Positions 54,156 to 64,000 of a stretch of DNA of 64,000 nucleotides are shown here, in pieces. Numbering within the stretch: the stretch's first letter is position 1; every line of letters begins with the position of its first letter. The DNA is from Triatoma infestans. Taxonomy: Eukaryota > Arthropoda > Insecta > Hemiptera > Reduviidae. The stretch is from contig JAAEAF010001988.1 in assembly GCA_011037195.1 (NCBI GenBank), positions 1-64,000 on the forward strand. The letters are read 5' to 3'. The notes under the pieces are model-generated. The model was not told the origin of the DNA. It saw nothing but the letters and a program-made list of their open reading frames with translations, and made no database searches. Made by a program: the position numbers and the translations under genes.

Positions 54156-54897
54156 CGAGGTGTGTAAATTAAGTAATGAGACTGATTTTCAAGTGTTCGA
54201 TCTGGCAATACTGGAGACGCGGCGCATGCGTGGTAGGGCAAGTAAACATCTGATACACGTCCAGTGCAAATTTGAAAACGCTAGAGTTGTTGCACTGTCC
54301 GTAGTGACTTTTTTTGTGAGCAAGGTTTTTTCAGTGCGTTTTAAAAATGAGTGTCATCAGGTTTGTGCAACGTTGTGCTATCAGGTTTTGCTTCAGACTT
54401 GGGCACAGTGCAACGGAAACGTTTGAAAACTGTGCCAGGCCTATGGAGACAATGTTTTGTCGAGAGCACAGGTTTTTAGGTGGTTTAAGTGGTTTGCAGA
54501 AGGAAGGGAATCAATTGAAGACAAGCCTCGCAGCGGAAGGCCTTCATCTTCAAGAACCGACGAAAATGTTGGCAGAATCCGCGATCTCGTGCGTACAGAT
54601 CGTCGTTTGACAGTCCACTGTCGGCGAAGAGTTGAATTTGACTCACACAACCGTTCATCAAATTTTGACTAATGAATTGGGGATGAGAAACATTTGTGCA
54701 AAAATGGTTCCGAAAAATAGTAGTAGAAAAATAGTATTTGGCCAGTATTTCGCCACTGCTATAACGAATGGACGAATCGTCTTCAGCGTTGTGTGGCTTC
54801 CCAAGGTAGTTACATTGAAGGGGACAATTTGAATTGTAATTTTATTTGAATAAAAAAAGATAAAAAATCAGTCTCATTACTTAATTTACACACCTCG
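54156..54897 (+). mobile_element. Internally deleted mariner with perfect 34-bp TIRs
   Basis: Terminal inverted repeats of 34 bp match perfectly: left 54156-54189 begins CGAGGTGTGTAAATTAAGTA, right 54864-54897 is its exact reverse complement. TA dinucleotides flank both ends (54154-54155, 54898-54899), the mariner target. At 742 bp it is about 550 bp shorter than a typical 1.3-kb mariner. Intact ends mean it could be moved in trans by a matching transposase even though its own is broken. Confidence 0.9.
54347..54835 (+). pseudogene. Broken mariner transposase (catalytic core deleted)
   Basis: Start Met at 54347 (MSVIRFVQRCAIRFCFRLGH SATETF), frame change near 54430, then LSRAQ-type frame 54457-54590: FRWFKWFAEGRESIEDKPRS GRPSSSRTDENVGRIRDLVR TDRRLTV, a further shift to NLTHTTVHQILTNELGMRNI CAKMVPKN (about 54632-54715). 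These are both helix-turn-helix DNA-binding subdomains. Directly afterwards the C-terminal end appears in another frame (FRHCYNEWTNRLQRCVASQG SYIEGDNL, about 54748-54832), so the whole DD34D catalytic domain is deleted. It sits inside the element bounded by perfect inverted repeats. Confidence 0.85.
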
Positions 54898-54899
54898 TA

Positions 54900-55214
54900 C
54901 AACTATAAGTACACTGACATGAATGGGCGCATAAGGGAACTAATCATATCCCGCCTTTTCCATATAAAAAGCCTTCCAGGAATAAAACAGGAGTTTTTAA
55001 AATTACAAGATCTCATATTGTTGTTCCTAGAAGACTTCACAACTCAGCTAGACAAATGGAAATTCTAATATATAAAATATTTATTGAGATATTAAAATAT
55101 TTTGATTTTAATCCGTGTGAAGGAAATGGCGCGACTAATATCGGCTTAATCATATCCCCACCGTAAAACACCATTATGAAATTAACATACAGACGATCTT
55201 ATAAAAGACGATGT
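54900..55214. other. Intergenic
   Basis: No gene recognised. Confidence 0.4.
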
Positions 55215-55400
55215 ATGTAAATTGTTGTATATGTGGTTGGATCTACAATGCTGGTAACATCAAGAATTTTGTCCGTCAGCACGCTCATTTTAATTACTAC
55301 TGAATGCTTCGGATTCTCATCCATCGTCTGTTTAAAGCTTTCAAGTTCGTGTAGAAAGTTGACTTCAACTTCAGGATTCTGTCATGCATCAAACACGTTC
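55215..55400 (+). repeat. Partial hammerhead hairpin element (subfamily 2)
   Basis: TATGTGGTTGGATCTACAATGCTGGTAACATC (tail; compare 905-936) followed by TTCGGATTCTCATCCATCGTC (compare 980-1002). The minus strand shows AGACGATGGATGAGAATCCGAAG, a decayed hammerhead motif (CAGACGA core, GAAG in place of GAAA, helix GGAT/ATCC kept). The right arm is missing or unrecognisable. Confidence 0.45.
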
Positions 55401-55832
55401 AGTACCACAAAGTCAAGTATAATGTATAGAATAAGCTTTAAACGTAAGCAAACTTCATCTTGACACATGCGGCCCCAAGGCACTTGAAATAGTTCTCTTA
55501 ATTTCCAAAAGAAATAATCATAGCGCCGTCTGTTGTAGTATTAGTGTGGGGCGGCGTAAACGGAACCTGAATATAAAAACAATAGTTGGTTATCTCTCCT
55601 TTAAAATGTTAACAGATGCCTGGAAGGGCAAAATTAATGCCTTATAGGATAACTTCTTGTCTCCATTAAACGATTTTTCACCACGGTATGGTTTAGGATT
55701 GTACACTACAGCAATAGTGAGGATGTTCTCGCTACATCCTATGCCGTGGCAATAGGAAACATTATGAAAAATCTGTAATGATATGCAAATCTTAACAGTT
55801 TCTCCAACTATGAAAATTGAATTAAATACTAT

Positions 55833-57281
55833 TGTTACGTACTTGCAAGCTCGGTAAGTAGTTCATCCGGCACCAACAGATGGTTTCCGGGAATTTAGAA
55901 CACTGCAGGCACTCCGTAAGGAGACCATAGGCAGTTCTTGCTGTAATGAATAAAAGGGTGGGGCAACAAAGACAGAAAAAGCACCAAGTCAAAAATAACA
56001 ATAAGTTTATTGATGAACAAGCGATTCTCCAGTTCTCCCGCCTCACATCCGAGCTGGAAAACGAACGTTGACAAGTGGGTACGCCCTGGGAATTACTCTG
56101 ACTGTCTGAATGGCAAACAATCCCTTCCAGGACTGTCCACAGGTTGCTGAAGAAAGGATGACTTCACATCCGTCGGAGGACCAGCAGGTGGTAGACCCTG
56201 CGAAGCTGTTGGCACAAGAATAAATATGTAGGAAAATAAGGCTAAAGACAGAACTGCAAATTCTCAAACTGGGTTTGAGAAAATATAAAATCACACTAGG
56301 AGGTCGACTAAGAGAAGTTAAAGAGAGTATACTTGCCTTAAAGTTACAGCCCCTCACGCCTCCTTTAATCAGAATTTGTTCTATCTGGTGTATAGAATAC
56401 GTTTCCCCGGAACGTATAAGTTGAGCAGGCAGTGAAGAGTCACTTAGCTTTGAATTATAGAGAAATAGTTAATAATACAATAAATATTAAGCTGAGACTG
56501 AAGGCACTGATAAAAAAAATAAAATAATAAGATTGGTTACCTTCAGAGCGATTTCAATTATCGCATAAATGGCATCTGCCAGCTTATAATAATACTGAAT
56601 AGTGAGTAAAGATATAAAGGAGAGGAAAAAATGGGATAAGTATCTTACTCAGAATTAGTTGAATAAAGTTAGTACAAGCCACTTGCATCCGCCAGAGATT
56701 GACGCTATCTGAGTTGGTGAATCGTGTAATCACCACTGCTGAATAGGCCCTTAATGAGCGTTAAACTGTAAATTAAATGATCACCTGACTGCTAGAAGTA
56801 TTAAAAAAACGTGAGGCTGCAACTTTACGCAGTAAAAGAAAAGTATGATACTGCGAATTGAAGGTACGCCACAAGAAAGCGTGGAAAAAACACTTAAATA
56901 ATAAGCTTGATATGTACCTGTGCAGACACACAATAAATGAACCTCAATACAAACGATTTGTAAATAATAATTAGTAAAAAAGGGCGGTCTGGTTAATAGC
57001 GTCGCACTGCTATGCTACTCAACTACATGTGAACTATTTGAGCAGTACTAGTAGACTACTGGTGGCGTCGGTATCGCCGATCACGATAAGAAGTGTCAGT
57101 CAGCGCTCAAATGACGAAATTTTTAAATAATTAAGTATGACAGTGCTCTGGGTGACGAGAGTTACAAGTAGTGCCACTCATTTGATTGCCATTAGCGCAA
57201 TCTATTGATTTTTTATCGACCCAGTTACGTGTTCCTTGAATTTTGTCAAAAGCCACCCTTAAACCCCAGGAATACGTAACA
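55833..57281. mobile_element. Solo LTR, 1.45 kb (family G)
   Basis: Ends TGTTACGTACTTGC ... GGAATACGTAACA: the terminal 9 bp, TGTTACGTA / TACGTAACA, are inverted, and a perfect 4-bp duplication CTAT lies at 55829-55832 and 57282-57285. Higher GC than the flanks. On the minus strand AATAAACTTATTG (about 56018) in the last quarter could be a polyadenylation signal, which would favour minus orientation. Short ORFs (55822-56357) have no domain. Single copy in the window, so the call rests on ends and duplication only. Confidence 0.6.
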
Positions 57282-57372
57282 CTATCCATCTTCATTTGTT
57301 GTGGTGGTTGGTTCCGCAGAGCTGGAAAACATCAGAGACATTTTCCGTGGTAGCCTACTTCATTTTGTGATT

Positions 57373-57411
57373 ATCGACCGGTTTCGAGCGTTCGCTCATC
57401 TTCAGGATGCG
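57373..57411 (-). ncRNA. Hammerhead ribozyme motif (HHR-f, - strand)
   Basis: Minus strand: GCATC, core CTGAAGA, helix II GAGC/GCTC with GAAC loop, GAAA, ACCGGT helix III, cleavage triplet GTC, GAT. Compared with the plus-strand copy (GGGC/GCCC), both sides of one helix II pair are changed (G-C to A-T), a compensatory change that keeps the stem. Confidence 0.75.
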
Positions 57412-57524
57412 TTTGTCGACAGTGTGATAACACAGACTTGCACAGAGCAAATTCAGTTTATACACTGACTGGTCTTTTTTGGTTGTATTTTAAAAACTTT
57501 AAAGTATCACACTATCTGACAAAC

Positions 57525-57563
57525 GCATCCTGAAGATGGGCGAACGCCCGAAACCGGTCGATG
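57525..57563 (+). ncRNA. Hammerhead ribozyme motif (HHR-f, + strand)
   Basis: GCATC (57525-57529), core CTGAAGA (57530-57536), helix II GGGC/GCCC with GAAC loop (57538-57549), GAAA (57550-57553), helix III ACCGGT, cleavage triplet GTC (57557-57559) and GATG (57560-57563). Fully consistent with the hammerhead consensus. Confidence 0.75.
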
Positions 57564-57606
57564 AAAATCGACTCTACCATGGAAAATGTCTCTGACATCT
57601 TTATTT

Positions 57607-58520
57607 GGTTAAGCATTGTGTGCGAAATGTCCTCGCTGATATTGAAGTTTAAGAAAAATTATTTTCCCAAGGATTGAAAAAGCTAAAGAAAATATTCAAG
57701 AAGGCCAGCGACCTAGAGAACTTTTGGAGATTTGATAGTAAGGCCCGAATTATGCCTTGTGAATTCCTTAATTTAACTAAAAATTGAAGACTTCTTGTCA
57801 ATGTTCAGTAAAATGATCAACGACAGGTCTTGTTAAGTGTTATGAGAATTATTCAAGGAAACATATTATTTTAATGTAATTGACAATTAAATTTTGATCT
57901 CATACTTCGTCAAATAATTAATAATGATAATAAGAGGTGGGGAAAATTTTTAATTTCCTCGTCAACACGGAGCTCCACGTCCCAAAGTTCAATTGGCATG
58001 ACATAACCTCAAGTCTGAAGTTATTATAGCTCTTACTATTCCATGAACCGAAAACGAAACTCTTAGACTCTTAGAAAAATGGTATTAAGGGAAAGTAAGC
58101 ATGTAAGCGTGGTCAATAGCAATATTAGTTATTTATTTGACAAGAGAGGTGGCAAGTGAACGAAAGTTGTAAAGAACTTTTCTCTAGAGTTAAATATTCA
58201 TTTTTTTCTACAATCGTATTAAATTGGTTCTTGATTTTTATGAACTTACAAAAAATGTGAAAAGGTGCAACTATTGAGAATTACATTACATTTACACACT
58301 AGTGAGAGAAAGTAGTGTGCAACTCACTAGTGAGAAAAAATAGAACTTGCGTCACATTATTCAACGATTGCAGAAAAAAAATTGCTCTCCCTTTTTGATC
58401 GGTTCAACCGTTAAAGAATTTAGTATCTGATTACTGTCGACTTCAACCACACTGGAAAATGAAAGAGAACATGTCAGTTGATACGTGAAATCTAGTAAAC
58501 GTCTTCTTACTTTTCAGAGA
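57607..58520. other. AT-rich intergenic
   Basis: No gene or repeat family recognised. Confidence 0.5.
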
Positions 58521-58529
58521 CTGGTGCCG

Positions 58530-58785
58530 CAAAATCACTCGACTGGTGTCCGGCAGTCTACCACGATGCTCAACGGTGGTCCGGATCGGGCTATTAGTGA
58601 GATGTTTTTGTGACTTTCACGGAATTCTCTAGGCATCTGATTGGTTCCCTTACTGGACATTGTGATTTAAAGAGATGTCCCTACATAATGGGGCACATGC
58701 CGGATCCATGTTGTAGAGCCTGTGAGACAGAGGAGGAAACACCCATCCATCTTATGACAGATTGCATAAGATGCTACGAACGATT
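58530..58785 (+). pseudogene. LINE C-terminal fragment (RNase H-type LINE)
   Basis: Plus strand, 58610-58790: SRHLIGSLTGHCDLKR, MPDPCCRACETEEETPIHLM and TDCIRC, clearly the same family as the minus-strand fragment 6398-6954 (LTGHCGLRRH, CRVCETEEETPIHLMTDC). DNA similarity extends upstream to about 58530 (GTCCGGCAGTC, GGGCTATTAGTGAGATG). It is truncated at both ends; the 3' UTR and tail present at 6.4 kb are missing here. Confidence 0.65.
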
Positions 58786-59121
58786 GGGGTGATTATTTAG
58801 ATAAGATCGCAACATATTTACTAATTCAATTGAGTTTTATTAATATTCACTTGAAATAGTTTCATTGGCTTTTAATTATTAAACATGTAAAAGTGATTTA
58901 ACGAATTTTATCACCGTTTATATTCATAGTATATATAGTATTATAATATATATAATGTATAAAATAATGTAGTATATGTACTAATATACTGCATATTATT
59001 TTCACACACTCGTACAAAAAAAGGAAAAAACTAATACATCATAAACAGTATAAATAAATAAAATATAAAAATTTATTTAGAAATATAATACAAATATATT
59101 TGGTGGAGTCATGAAATTTCT

Positions 59122-60244
59122 ACATAAATCTACATCACATCTTCATAGACTTCAAGCAGGCTTATGACAGTTTATATAGAGAGAAGGGATTTGAGATCCT
59201 GCAAGAGTTTGGAATCCCTTCCAAAATTGTTAATTTAGTTAAGATGTGTCTTCAAAACTCGGCCGCTAAAGTTAAAGTGCAAGGAGGTTTCTCAGAAATG
59301 TTCGTTATAAGTAGAGGTCTCAGGCAGGGAGATGCACTTCGACTATTTTATTCAGTCTCGCGCTAGAAAAAGTTATAAAACAAACGGATATGAATCCCAA
59401 TGGTACGATTTTTAATCTTCCATGCAATACCTAGCGTTCGCCGATGATGTTGTTCTAATAGGAAGAACTATGAAGGTGGTAGGAGATTGTTTTGAGCAAT
59501 TTGAGAGGAGCGCGGCATCAAGGGTCTTCGGATCAACTTTGTCAAAACTAAATATTTGTTTGCATCCAGATATGACAATACAATCTGTCGGTCACAAACC
59601 GTTATGATAAATGGAAAAGCCATTGAAAATGTGAAAGCATTTAAGTACTTAGGAGCTTTGTTCACGCACAGAGGGAAATGGCCAGGGAAATGAAAGAAAG
59701 AATGGCAGCCGGCAGCAGATGCGTCTTTGCTCTACGTTCAGTCCTCAGGAAGAAATCGCTTTCGAGGAAGCATAAGGTTAGGATCTACAAAACAATAATC
59801 CGTCCCGTGGTTATGTATGGATGTGAGCCTTGGGTTTTAAATGTATGTGAAGAGAATTTGCTTCGCATTTGGGAAAGGAATATTTTGAGAAAAATTTTCG
59901 GTCCAAACTTCGTTAATGGGGTTTACTAACTAATGCGGAACTAAAAAGTTTGTACAATACACCCGACATAGTATCCGAGATAAAGGGGAGGAGACTGGAA
60001 TGGATCGGGCACCTTATAAGAATGGGCAGAGAGCGAATGGTCAAGAGATTATATGAAGATCGGCCCGAAGGAAGAAGAAAGGTGAGGAGGCCGAAAAGAA
60101 GGTGGCTGGATGATGTCGAAGATGATCTCAGAAAGTTAGGAGTAAGTAGATGGAGAGGGCAGGCACTGGATAGGGAACCTTGGAAAAAGATTATTTTGGA
60201 GGCCAAAGCCCTGCTTGGGCTTGAGTGCTAAAAAAAAAAAAATC
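59122..60244 (+). pseudogene. 5'-truncated LINE with poly(A) tail
   Basis: Plus strand, ending in a poly(A) of 13 (60231-60243). Decayed frames in order: FIDFKQAYDSLYREK (first RT catalytic Asp, about 59142), IPSKIVNLVKMCLQNSAAKV, SRGLRQGDAL (about 59310), YLAFADDVVLIGRTMKVVGD (active-site FADD, about 59425), then VMINGKAIENVKAFKYLGAL, RIYKTIIRPVVMYGCEPWVL (59790) and the open end 59950-60231 with RLEWIGHLIRMGRERMVKRL and RRWLDDVEDDLRKLGVSRWR. Flanking 31-bp segments (59091-59121, 60245-60275; CAAATATATTTGGT...AATTTCT) differ at four positions and are probably an aged target duplication. RTE-like 'endonuclease-RT' type; multiple frameshifts. Confidence 0.8.
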
Positions 60245-60275
60245 CAAATATATTTGGTACAGTCGTGCAATTTCT

Positions 60276-61050
60276 GACTGTATTTTTAACTAATTCAATT
60301 TATTTAGTATAGAATTTATATTTCTAAAAGTTCTATGAATAATTATTTAAAAAAAATATATATATATATTATATATACGTATATAGAATAGAATAGAATT
60401 TTATTAATTGCCAAATGCCAATATACAAACATTCGTAATCGACCCATAACCAGCAAAATAAACATTCTATATTACAATATGTACAATCAAAATGAATTCG
60501 CTTCAATTGAAATTGTATAAAATACAAATAATTATTACTGTATTCATTTGAAAATAAAAATAATATATTTTCCATATATCAAATAATAATCAATTTAGTA
60601 ATAAAATTATAGTCCTTATTTGAATATTTTATGTTTGCAGAACTTTTGAATATACATAAATAAGTTACTATAGATAGCTAACTAAATCCGCCTCTGATCA
60701 AAACATAAAATAAAATAAATCTATCATACAATGAAGTAAAGTACAAATTGTGAAAATGTAAAAATGAACAAAAGAATGTTCCTTTAAAAATAAAGAAAAT
60801 TAAACAATAATCTTTCATCCTTCTAGAAAAATAATTTTTAAATATACAACATATATCTGCATTATTAAAGTTATAGATCAAGTAAGTAAAATTATAATTA
60901 TTTTTAATTAAATTTTTGTACTATTTTTCTATTCATTTGAGTACTGCTTAAACTGCACATGGATAGTACGAATTTTTGGGAAATAAATGAAGCGGAATTC
61001 TAATAAAATTGGACAGACTGCGACAAAAGGAAACACATTTTGAACCATCT
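60276..61050. other. AT-rich intergenic
   Basis: (TA)n runs at about 60356-60382. No gene recognised. Confidence 0.5.
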
Positions 61051-61059
61051 CTTCTTCGA

Positions 61060-61275
61060 GTAAAGTAGAGTAATGTCCTTATTTTTTCAGGTGGCTTAAT
61101 GTCCCAACTACCAAATTAGGTGGCGGACTGGGGCGGAAGCACCTACTTTACTATTAACATTTTTTAAAAGAATATAAAATTATACTTTATAAAATTAAAC
61201 GAATATACACGGTACTCGAACTAGGTATCTCCCCCCAGTTACTAGTCAATGCTCATAACTACTAAACCTGTAATA
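61060..61275 (-). mobile_element. tRNA-derived SINE, family 1, diverged copy
   Basis: Matches 8422-8628 on the same strand: AAGTAGAGTAATGTCCTTATT tail, GGGGCGGAAGCACCTACTTT, and a degraded tRNA-like head (TACTCGAACTAGG for the B box, GCTCATAACTACTA for the A box). It has a short internal insertion (around 61180-61205) and more substitutions than the other two copies, so it is older. No duplication was identified. Confidence 0.7.
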
Positions 61276-61446
61276 AGGAAACGAGCAATCATCTTAGTCA
61301 CAGAAATATGGCGGCAAATAAATAAATTTTACTAAATAAAGGCTGGGTTAAGTTTTGTGATTATTAAAAGAGCCATTTTACTTTCTTCTTACGGCTTGTT
61401 GTGTATGTGAAAATAAAATACCTAAAAAATGAAAATTGGTAGAAAG

Positions 61447-61777
61447 TATAATGGGGTTTTTGAGGAGAGAATTAGGTTTGATTAAATGAACAGAGATATG
61501 CTGACACTAATATAATGTAGCTAAGTTTACACTAACTGCACTGGACTTTATAATGAAAAATGATGAAATGATTGGTGAGATTAGAGATGTGACACGATGC
61601 GAAGACTGGTGTACGGTTGTATGGTTGTATATGATAGATCTTTTAGATAGATTCTCACTGGCTTATATACACAGGTTCTCCCAATCTAGCCAGCCTAAGT
61701 CAGAGAGTAGTCTCTGTTAACCAGAGAGGGCCTCTCTTCTCTCTGCTGTGGTTCATTCTCTTTGCGCTAGTATTACA
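61447..61777 (+). mobile_element. Solo LTR, family D, copy 2
   Basis: A 331-bp unit from TATAATGGGG (TG lost; consensus TGTAACGG) to GCTAGTATTACA, flanked by a perfect 5-bp duplication GAAAG (61442-61446 and 61778-61782). Shared with 38698-39041: TTTGATTAA, AAACTGCA-TGGACT, TGGCTTATATACA-AGGTT, CTAGCC and AGAGAGT blocks. No coding part. Confidence 0.6.
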
Positions 61778-61989
61778 GAAAGTATTTTTATAGTCGTTTA
61801 TTATTAAGCAATCTTTAATCTTCAGGAAGCATTAATGAGAATTAAATATGTCAAATACAGGAAATTGTGTATTTGAAGAAAAATCAGTTGACCGAATGTG
61901 CAACGGGTATCACTAAGCATGGGTTCTCACTCTGCATGCATGGATTTGAAGGGTTTTCTGGAAGAGGCTGCAAGAAGATGTTTCATTCT

Positions 61990-62110
61990 AATACTGACGT
62001 CACTTAAATTTAGTATAAATTCCGAATTTGGAGAAAAGTGTCAGTAATAACTTCGTAAGTTGCAGTAAGAGAAAGTCATGTGATTGTGTCACACTAATTT
62101 ATTTATTTAT
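61990..62110 (-). repeat. Repeat family R, end fragment
   Basis: Reverse orientation end: TTGCAGTAAGAGAAAGTCATGTG, TTGTGTCACACTAATTTATTT. Same terminal phrase as 32123-32170. Confidence 0.35.
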
Positions 62111-62397
62111 TTTTTTTAACAAGCGGAAGAGGTGCTTACATACAAAAATAAAATGGTGTGCATAGGAATGCAGAGGTGCACAGGAGACTCCAGTCTGTTA
62201 TATCATTGGCATGTCTCCTTTTTCCAAAACTAACAATGGCAGCGATAGGGCATTTTTTAAGTTGCTCTTGCCTGCTCAAAAATTGTTTTCAGCTACTATA
62301 TTTAGAAGCTCCGAATCCTTTCGCATAGAGTCACTGTATTTTTGTTTCATTTAGGATGATGTCTTGGACCGAAATGTGGAAATTCTAAAGCTATATA

Positions 62398-62914
62398 CAG
62401 GGTATCTCAAGGTATATGGATAACGACTTTTTCTCGGAAACTAAGATAGCTAGAAAAAAAATTAAAAAATATGTGTCCCCTTAGTGTTTTGTTAGAAAAC
62501 CAAATATAATTTGCAATTAATTTGTTTTGGTGCTTCCAGAAGCGAGATACAGGCATCAACTTCATTTTCTTAAATAGGGAGATGTGGTTTTTATTTAAGA
62601 AATAGATTCCTCTATTTTTTTGTATGAATAATTTACTTCAACGGTTTTTTTCTTTGAGCGATATTTTACAAGTTATGAATGAAAACATGATTCCTATAAG
62701 AAAGTTCAAAAATGATATTATAACGGTTTTTTTGATTGAATAAGAAGAAAAGTACTATTTTATTATAAATTTTACTCCTCATTATTTACAAATCTTGCTC
62801 GAACTGGCCTCCACCATTAGAGATGTATTTCTTTGGTCGTAAGATACAATTGGCAGGAAAAATCATGTGTTTGCATCTCTAATGGTGGGGGCCAGTTCGA
62901 GCAAGATCTGTAAT
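62398..62914 (+). mobile_element. Palindromic element, half copy
   Basis: One complete arm (62398-62825, starting CAGGGTATCTCAAGGTATAT) matches the left arm of 9292-10164 closely, followed by a loop and only about 41 bp of the second arm (62874-62914, CATCTCTAATGGTGGGGGCC...). Then the match stops abruptly. The loop (62826-62873) differs from the first copy. Truncation of one arm is what one would expect from replication across, or deletion of, a long hairpin. Confidence 0.75.
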
Positions 62915-64000
62915 TTATTTTGAAGTTCCAGGTTTTTACTTTCCCTGGGAGATTTTCCGCCTTATCTACTGCTACACATACACCAATAAGATATCCCAAT
63001 TTTTTCAAATATCTTTAACAATTCCGTTACGCTATTTTTTGGTTTTTCTAACTAGCCCCAACATTCGCACCAGAATGTTTCGTTTAAATCAGTCAAGCCA
63101 ATTTGTTGATATCAATTGGTTCATTAGATTTTTGCAGATTTCAATTATAGTGCAATGACTTTCGGAAAACATTTCAATCCTGGTAAGAAACAATATTCAG
63201 CCATAATCCTACTTAGTTCATCTAGTTTTCATTTGCTGATAGGCGAAAGTACTTGGTAGCCTTTTGTTCTTCGAGGCTACTGTCGTAGTAACGCGCCCAT
63301 GTGGAATTTATCACGAGTGAGACGCATCAGTCCTATTAACGCATCTTATGCCCTTCCCAAAAATGATATAAATTAGTGACCGTCAAAAATGCAATTTACC
63401 TAAAATTTACTGCCGGTTTGCACCAAAAATATTAAAGATGAAGCCTACCTCCTTAAATAACCAATGGGTAATTATCCTAAATAAAACATAACATAAGAAA
63501 CCAGAAATAATTAAATAATATAGAGATAATGGATGTTAAATTAGTTTTGTATATAACATTTGTAGATATTGAGTTTGTATTGTGTATTAAATAGCAAAGG
63601 TTGGTTGTACGTTGTACAGAACAGGGTGGCACGTTATAGTTCTAACTCGGCTCCCTATTACCAAGTTCTGACCACAGCTTGTAATTAATGTGTTTTGTTG
63701 TTTCTCCAGCCCTTTTGAGCTAAACATGTTCCTTTGACCTAAAAATATATATTACATTTTAACTAAATCAACTTATATTACAAAAGAGATAATTAATAAT
63801 TATAACAAGAAGTTTATATTTCATTTATTTAAAAAAAAAAAAAAAAAGGTATGAGATTCTCACACGACTTTTATAATGCAATTCTAATCCTCTCACGGTG
63901 AAGTGAAAAAATAGCCTTTCAGTTACGGAACAAAATTTTTGATTGGACATTTCTTATCGATAAATGAAACGGAGAATACGTCCTGATAAAACACAATAGC
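62915..64000. other. AT-rich intergenic
   Basis: No gene recognised. A poly(A) run at 63831-63847 is followed by GATTCTCACACGACTT, similar to the end of repeat family R. Confidence 0.4.

Larger units (their letters stand above)
57298..57595 (+). mobile_element. Hammerhead-ribozyme hairpin element
   Basis: A 298-bp element with left tail GTTGTGGTGGTTGGTTCCGC...GGAAAACATCAGAGA (57298-about 57340), inverted arms (about 57340-57460 and 57480-57595) and a loop around 57460-57495. An 11-bp duplication CATCTTCATTT / CATCTTTATTT lies at 57287-57297 and 57596-57606 (one mismatch). It inserted 16 bp from the right end of the solo LTR. Both arms hold a hammerhead motif with a complete core. Inferred non-autonomous Penelope-type element. 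Confidence 0.8.

Noticed and set aside
56043..56357. 104-residue minus-strand ORF
   Set aside because: Inside the 1.45-kb LTR-like block; no recognisable domain.

Overview
The window looks like intergenic DNA from a large, A+T-rich, transposon-laden arthropod (probably insect) genome. I found no host gene: no exon chain, no long intact ORF and no functional tRNA or rRNA gene. Almost every protein-like stretch is a broken piece of a mobile element (mariner, several non-LTR retrotransposon families, Penelope-like elements), and most recognisable non-coding blocks are solo LTRs, tRNA-derived SINEs, palindromic elements or unclassified old repeats. One exception is a short fragment resembling mitochondrial ND4 near 47.0 kb. 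The species cannot be told from this sequence.

Layout. 0-9 kb: a hairpin element with a hammerhead-ribozyme motif (888-1172), old dispersed repeats, a 3' LINE fragment (6398-6954) and a SINE (8422-8628). 9-22 kb: an 870-bp palindrome (9292-10164), a second hammerhead element (11033-11300), a Jockey-like RT piece split by an RTE-type LINE (14080-15826), SINEs of two families, a decayed mariner (17880-18480), a solo LTR (19666-20429), a third hammerhead element (21306-21526) and an RT fragment. 22-35 kb: a 3.5-kb 5'-truncated LINE with endonuclease and RT (22962-26439), a GC-rich solo LTR (28370-29089), a mariner remnant (29740-30349) and a repeat region built round a hammerhead-like palindrome near 32.2 kb. 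35-43 kb: LINE fragments interrupted by hammerhead element 36086-36438, an LTR nested in another repeat (38698-39041), hammerhead element 39982-40284 and a compound LTR (41565-42232). 45-47 kb: a Penelope-like element with inverted terminal repeats (45147-46536) and the ND4-like fragment. 48-64 kb: LINE pieces, a tandem LTR (50149-51251), Penelope RT remains (52270-52740), an internally deleted mariner with perfect 34-bp ends (54156-54897), a 1.45-kb solo LTR (55833-57281), hammerhead element 57298-57595, a LINE with poly(A) (59122-60244), a SINE, a solo LTR and a half copy of the palindrome.

The most interesting system is a family of at least six short (220-350 bp) hairpin elements whose two arms each carry a hammerhead self-cleaving ribozyme motif in opposite orientation. 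They have a one-sided tail of about 40 bp and target-site duplications of about 10-14 bp. The same architecture (inverted terminal repeats, one-sided tail, 13-bp duplication, decayed hammerhead-like motif) is seen in the Penelope-like element at 45-46.5 kb. I infer that the hairpins are non-autonomous Penelope-type elements. Several copies keep the full catalytic core, and helix II shows a compensatory base change.
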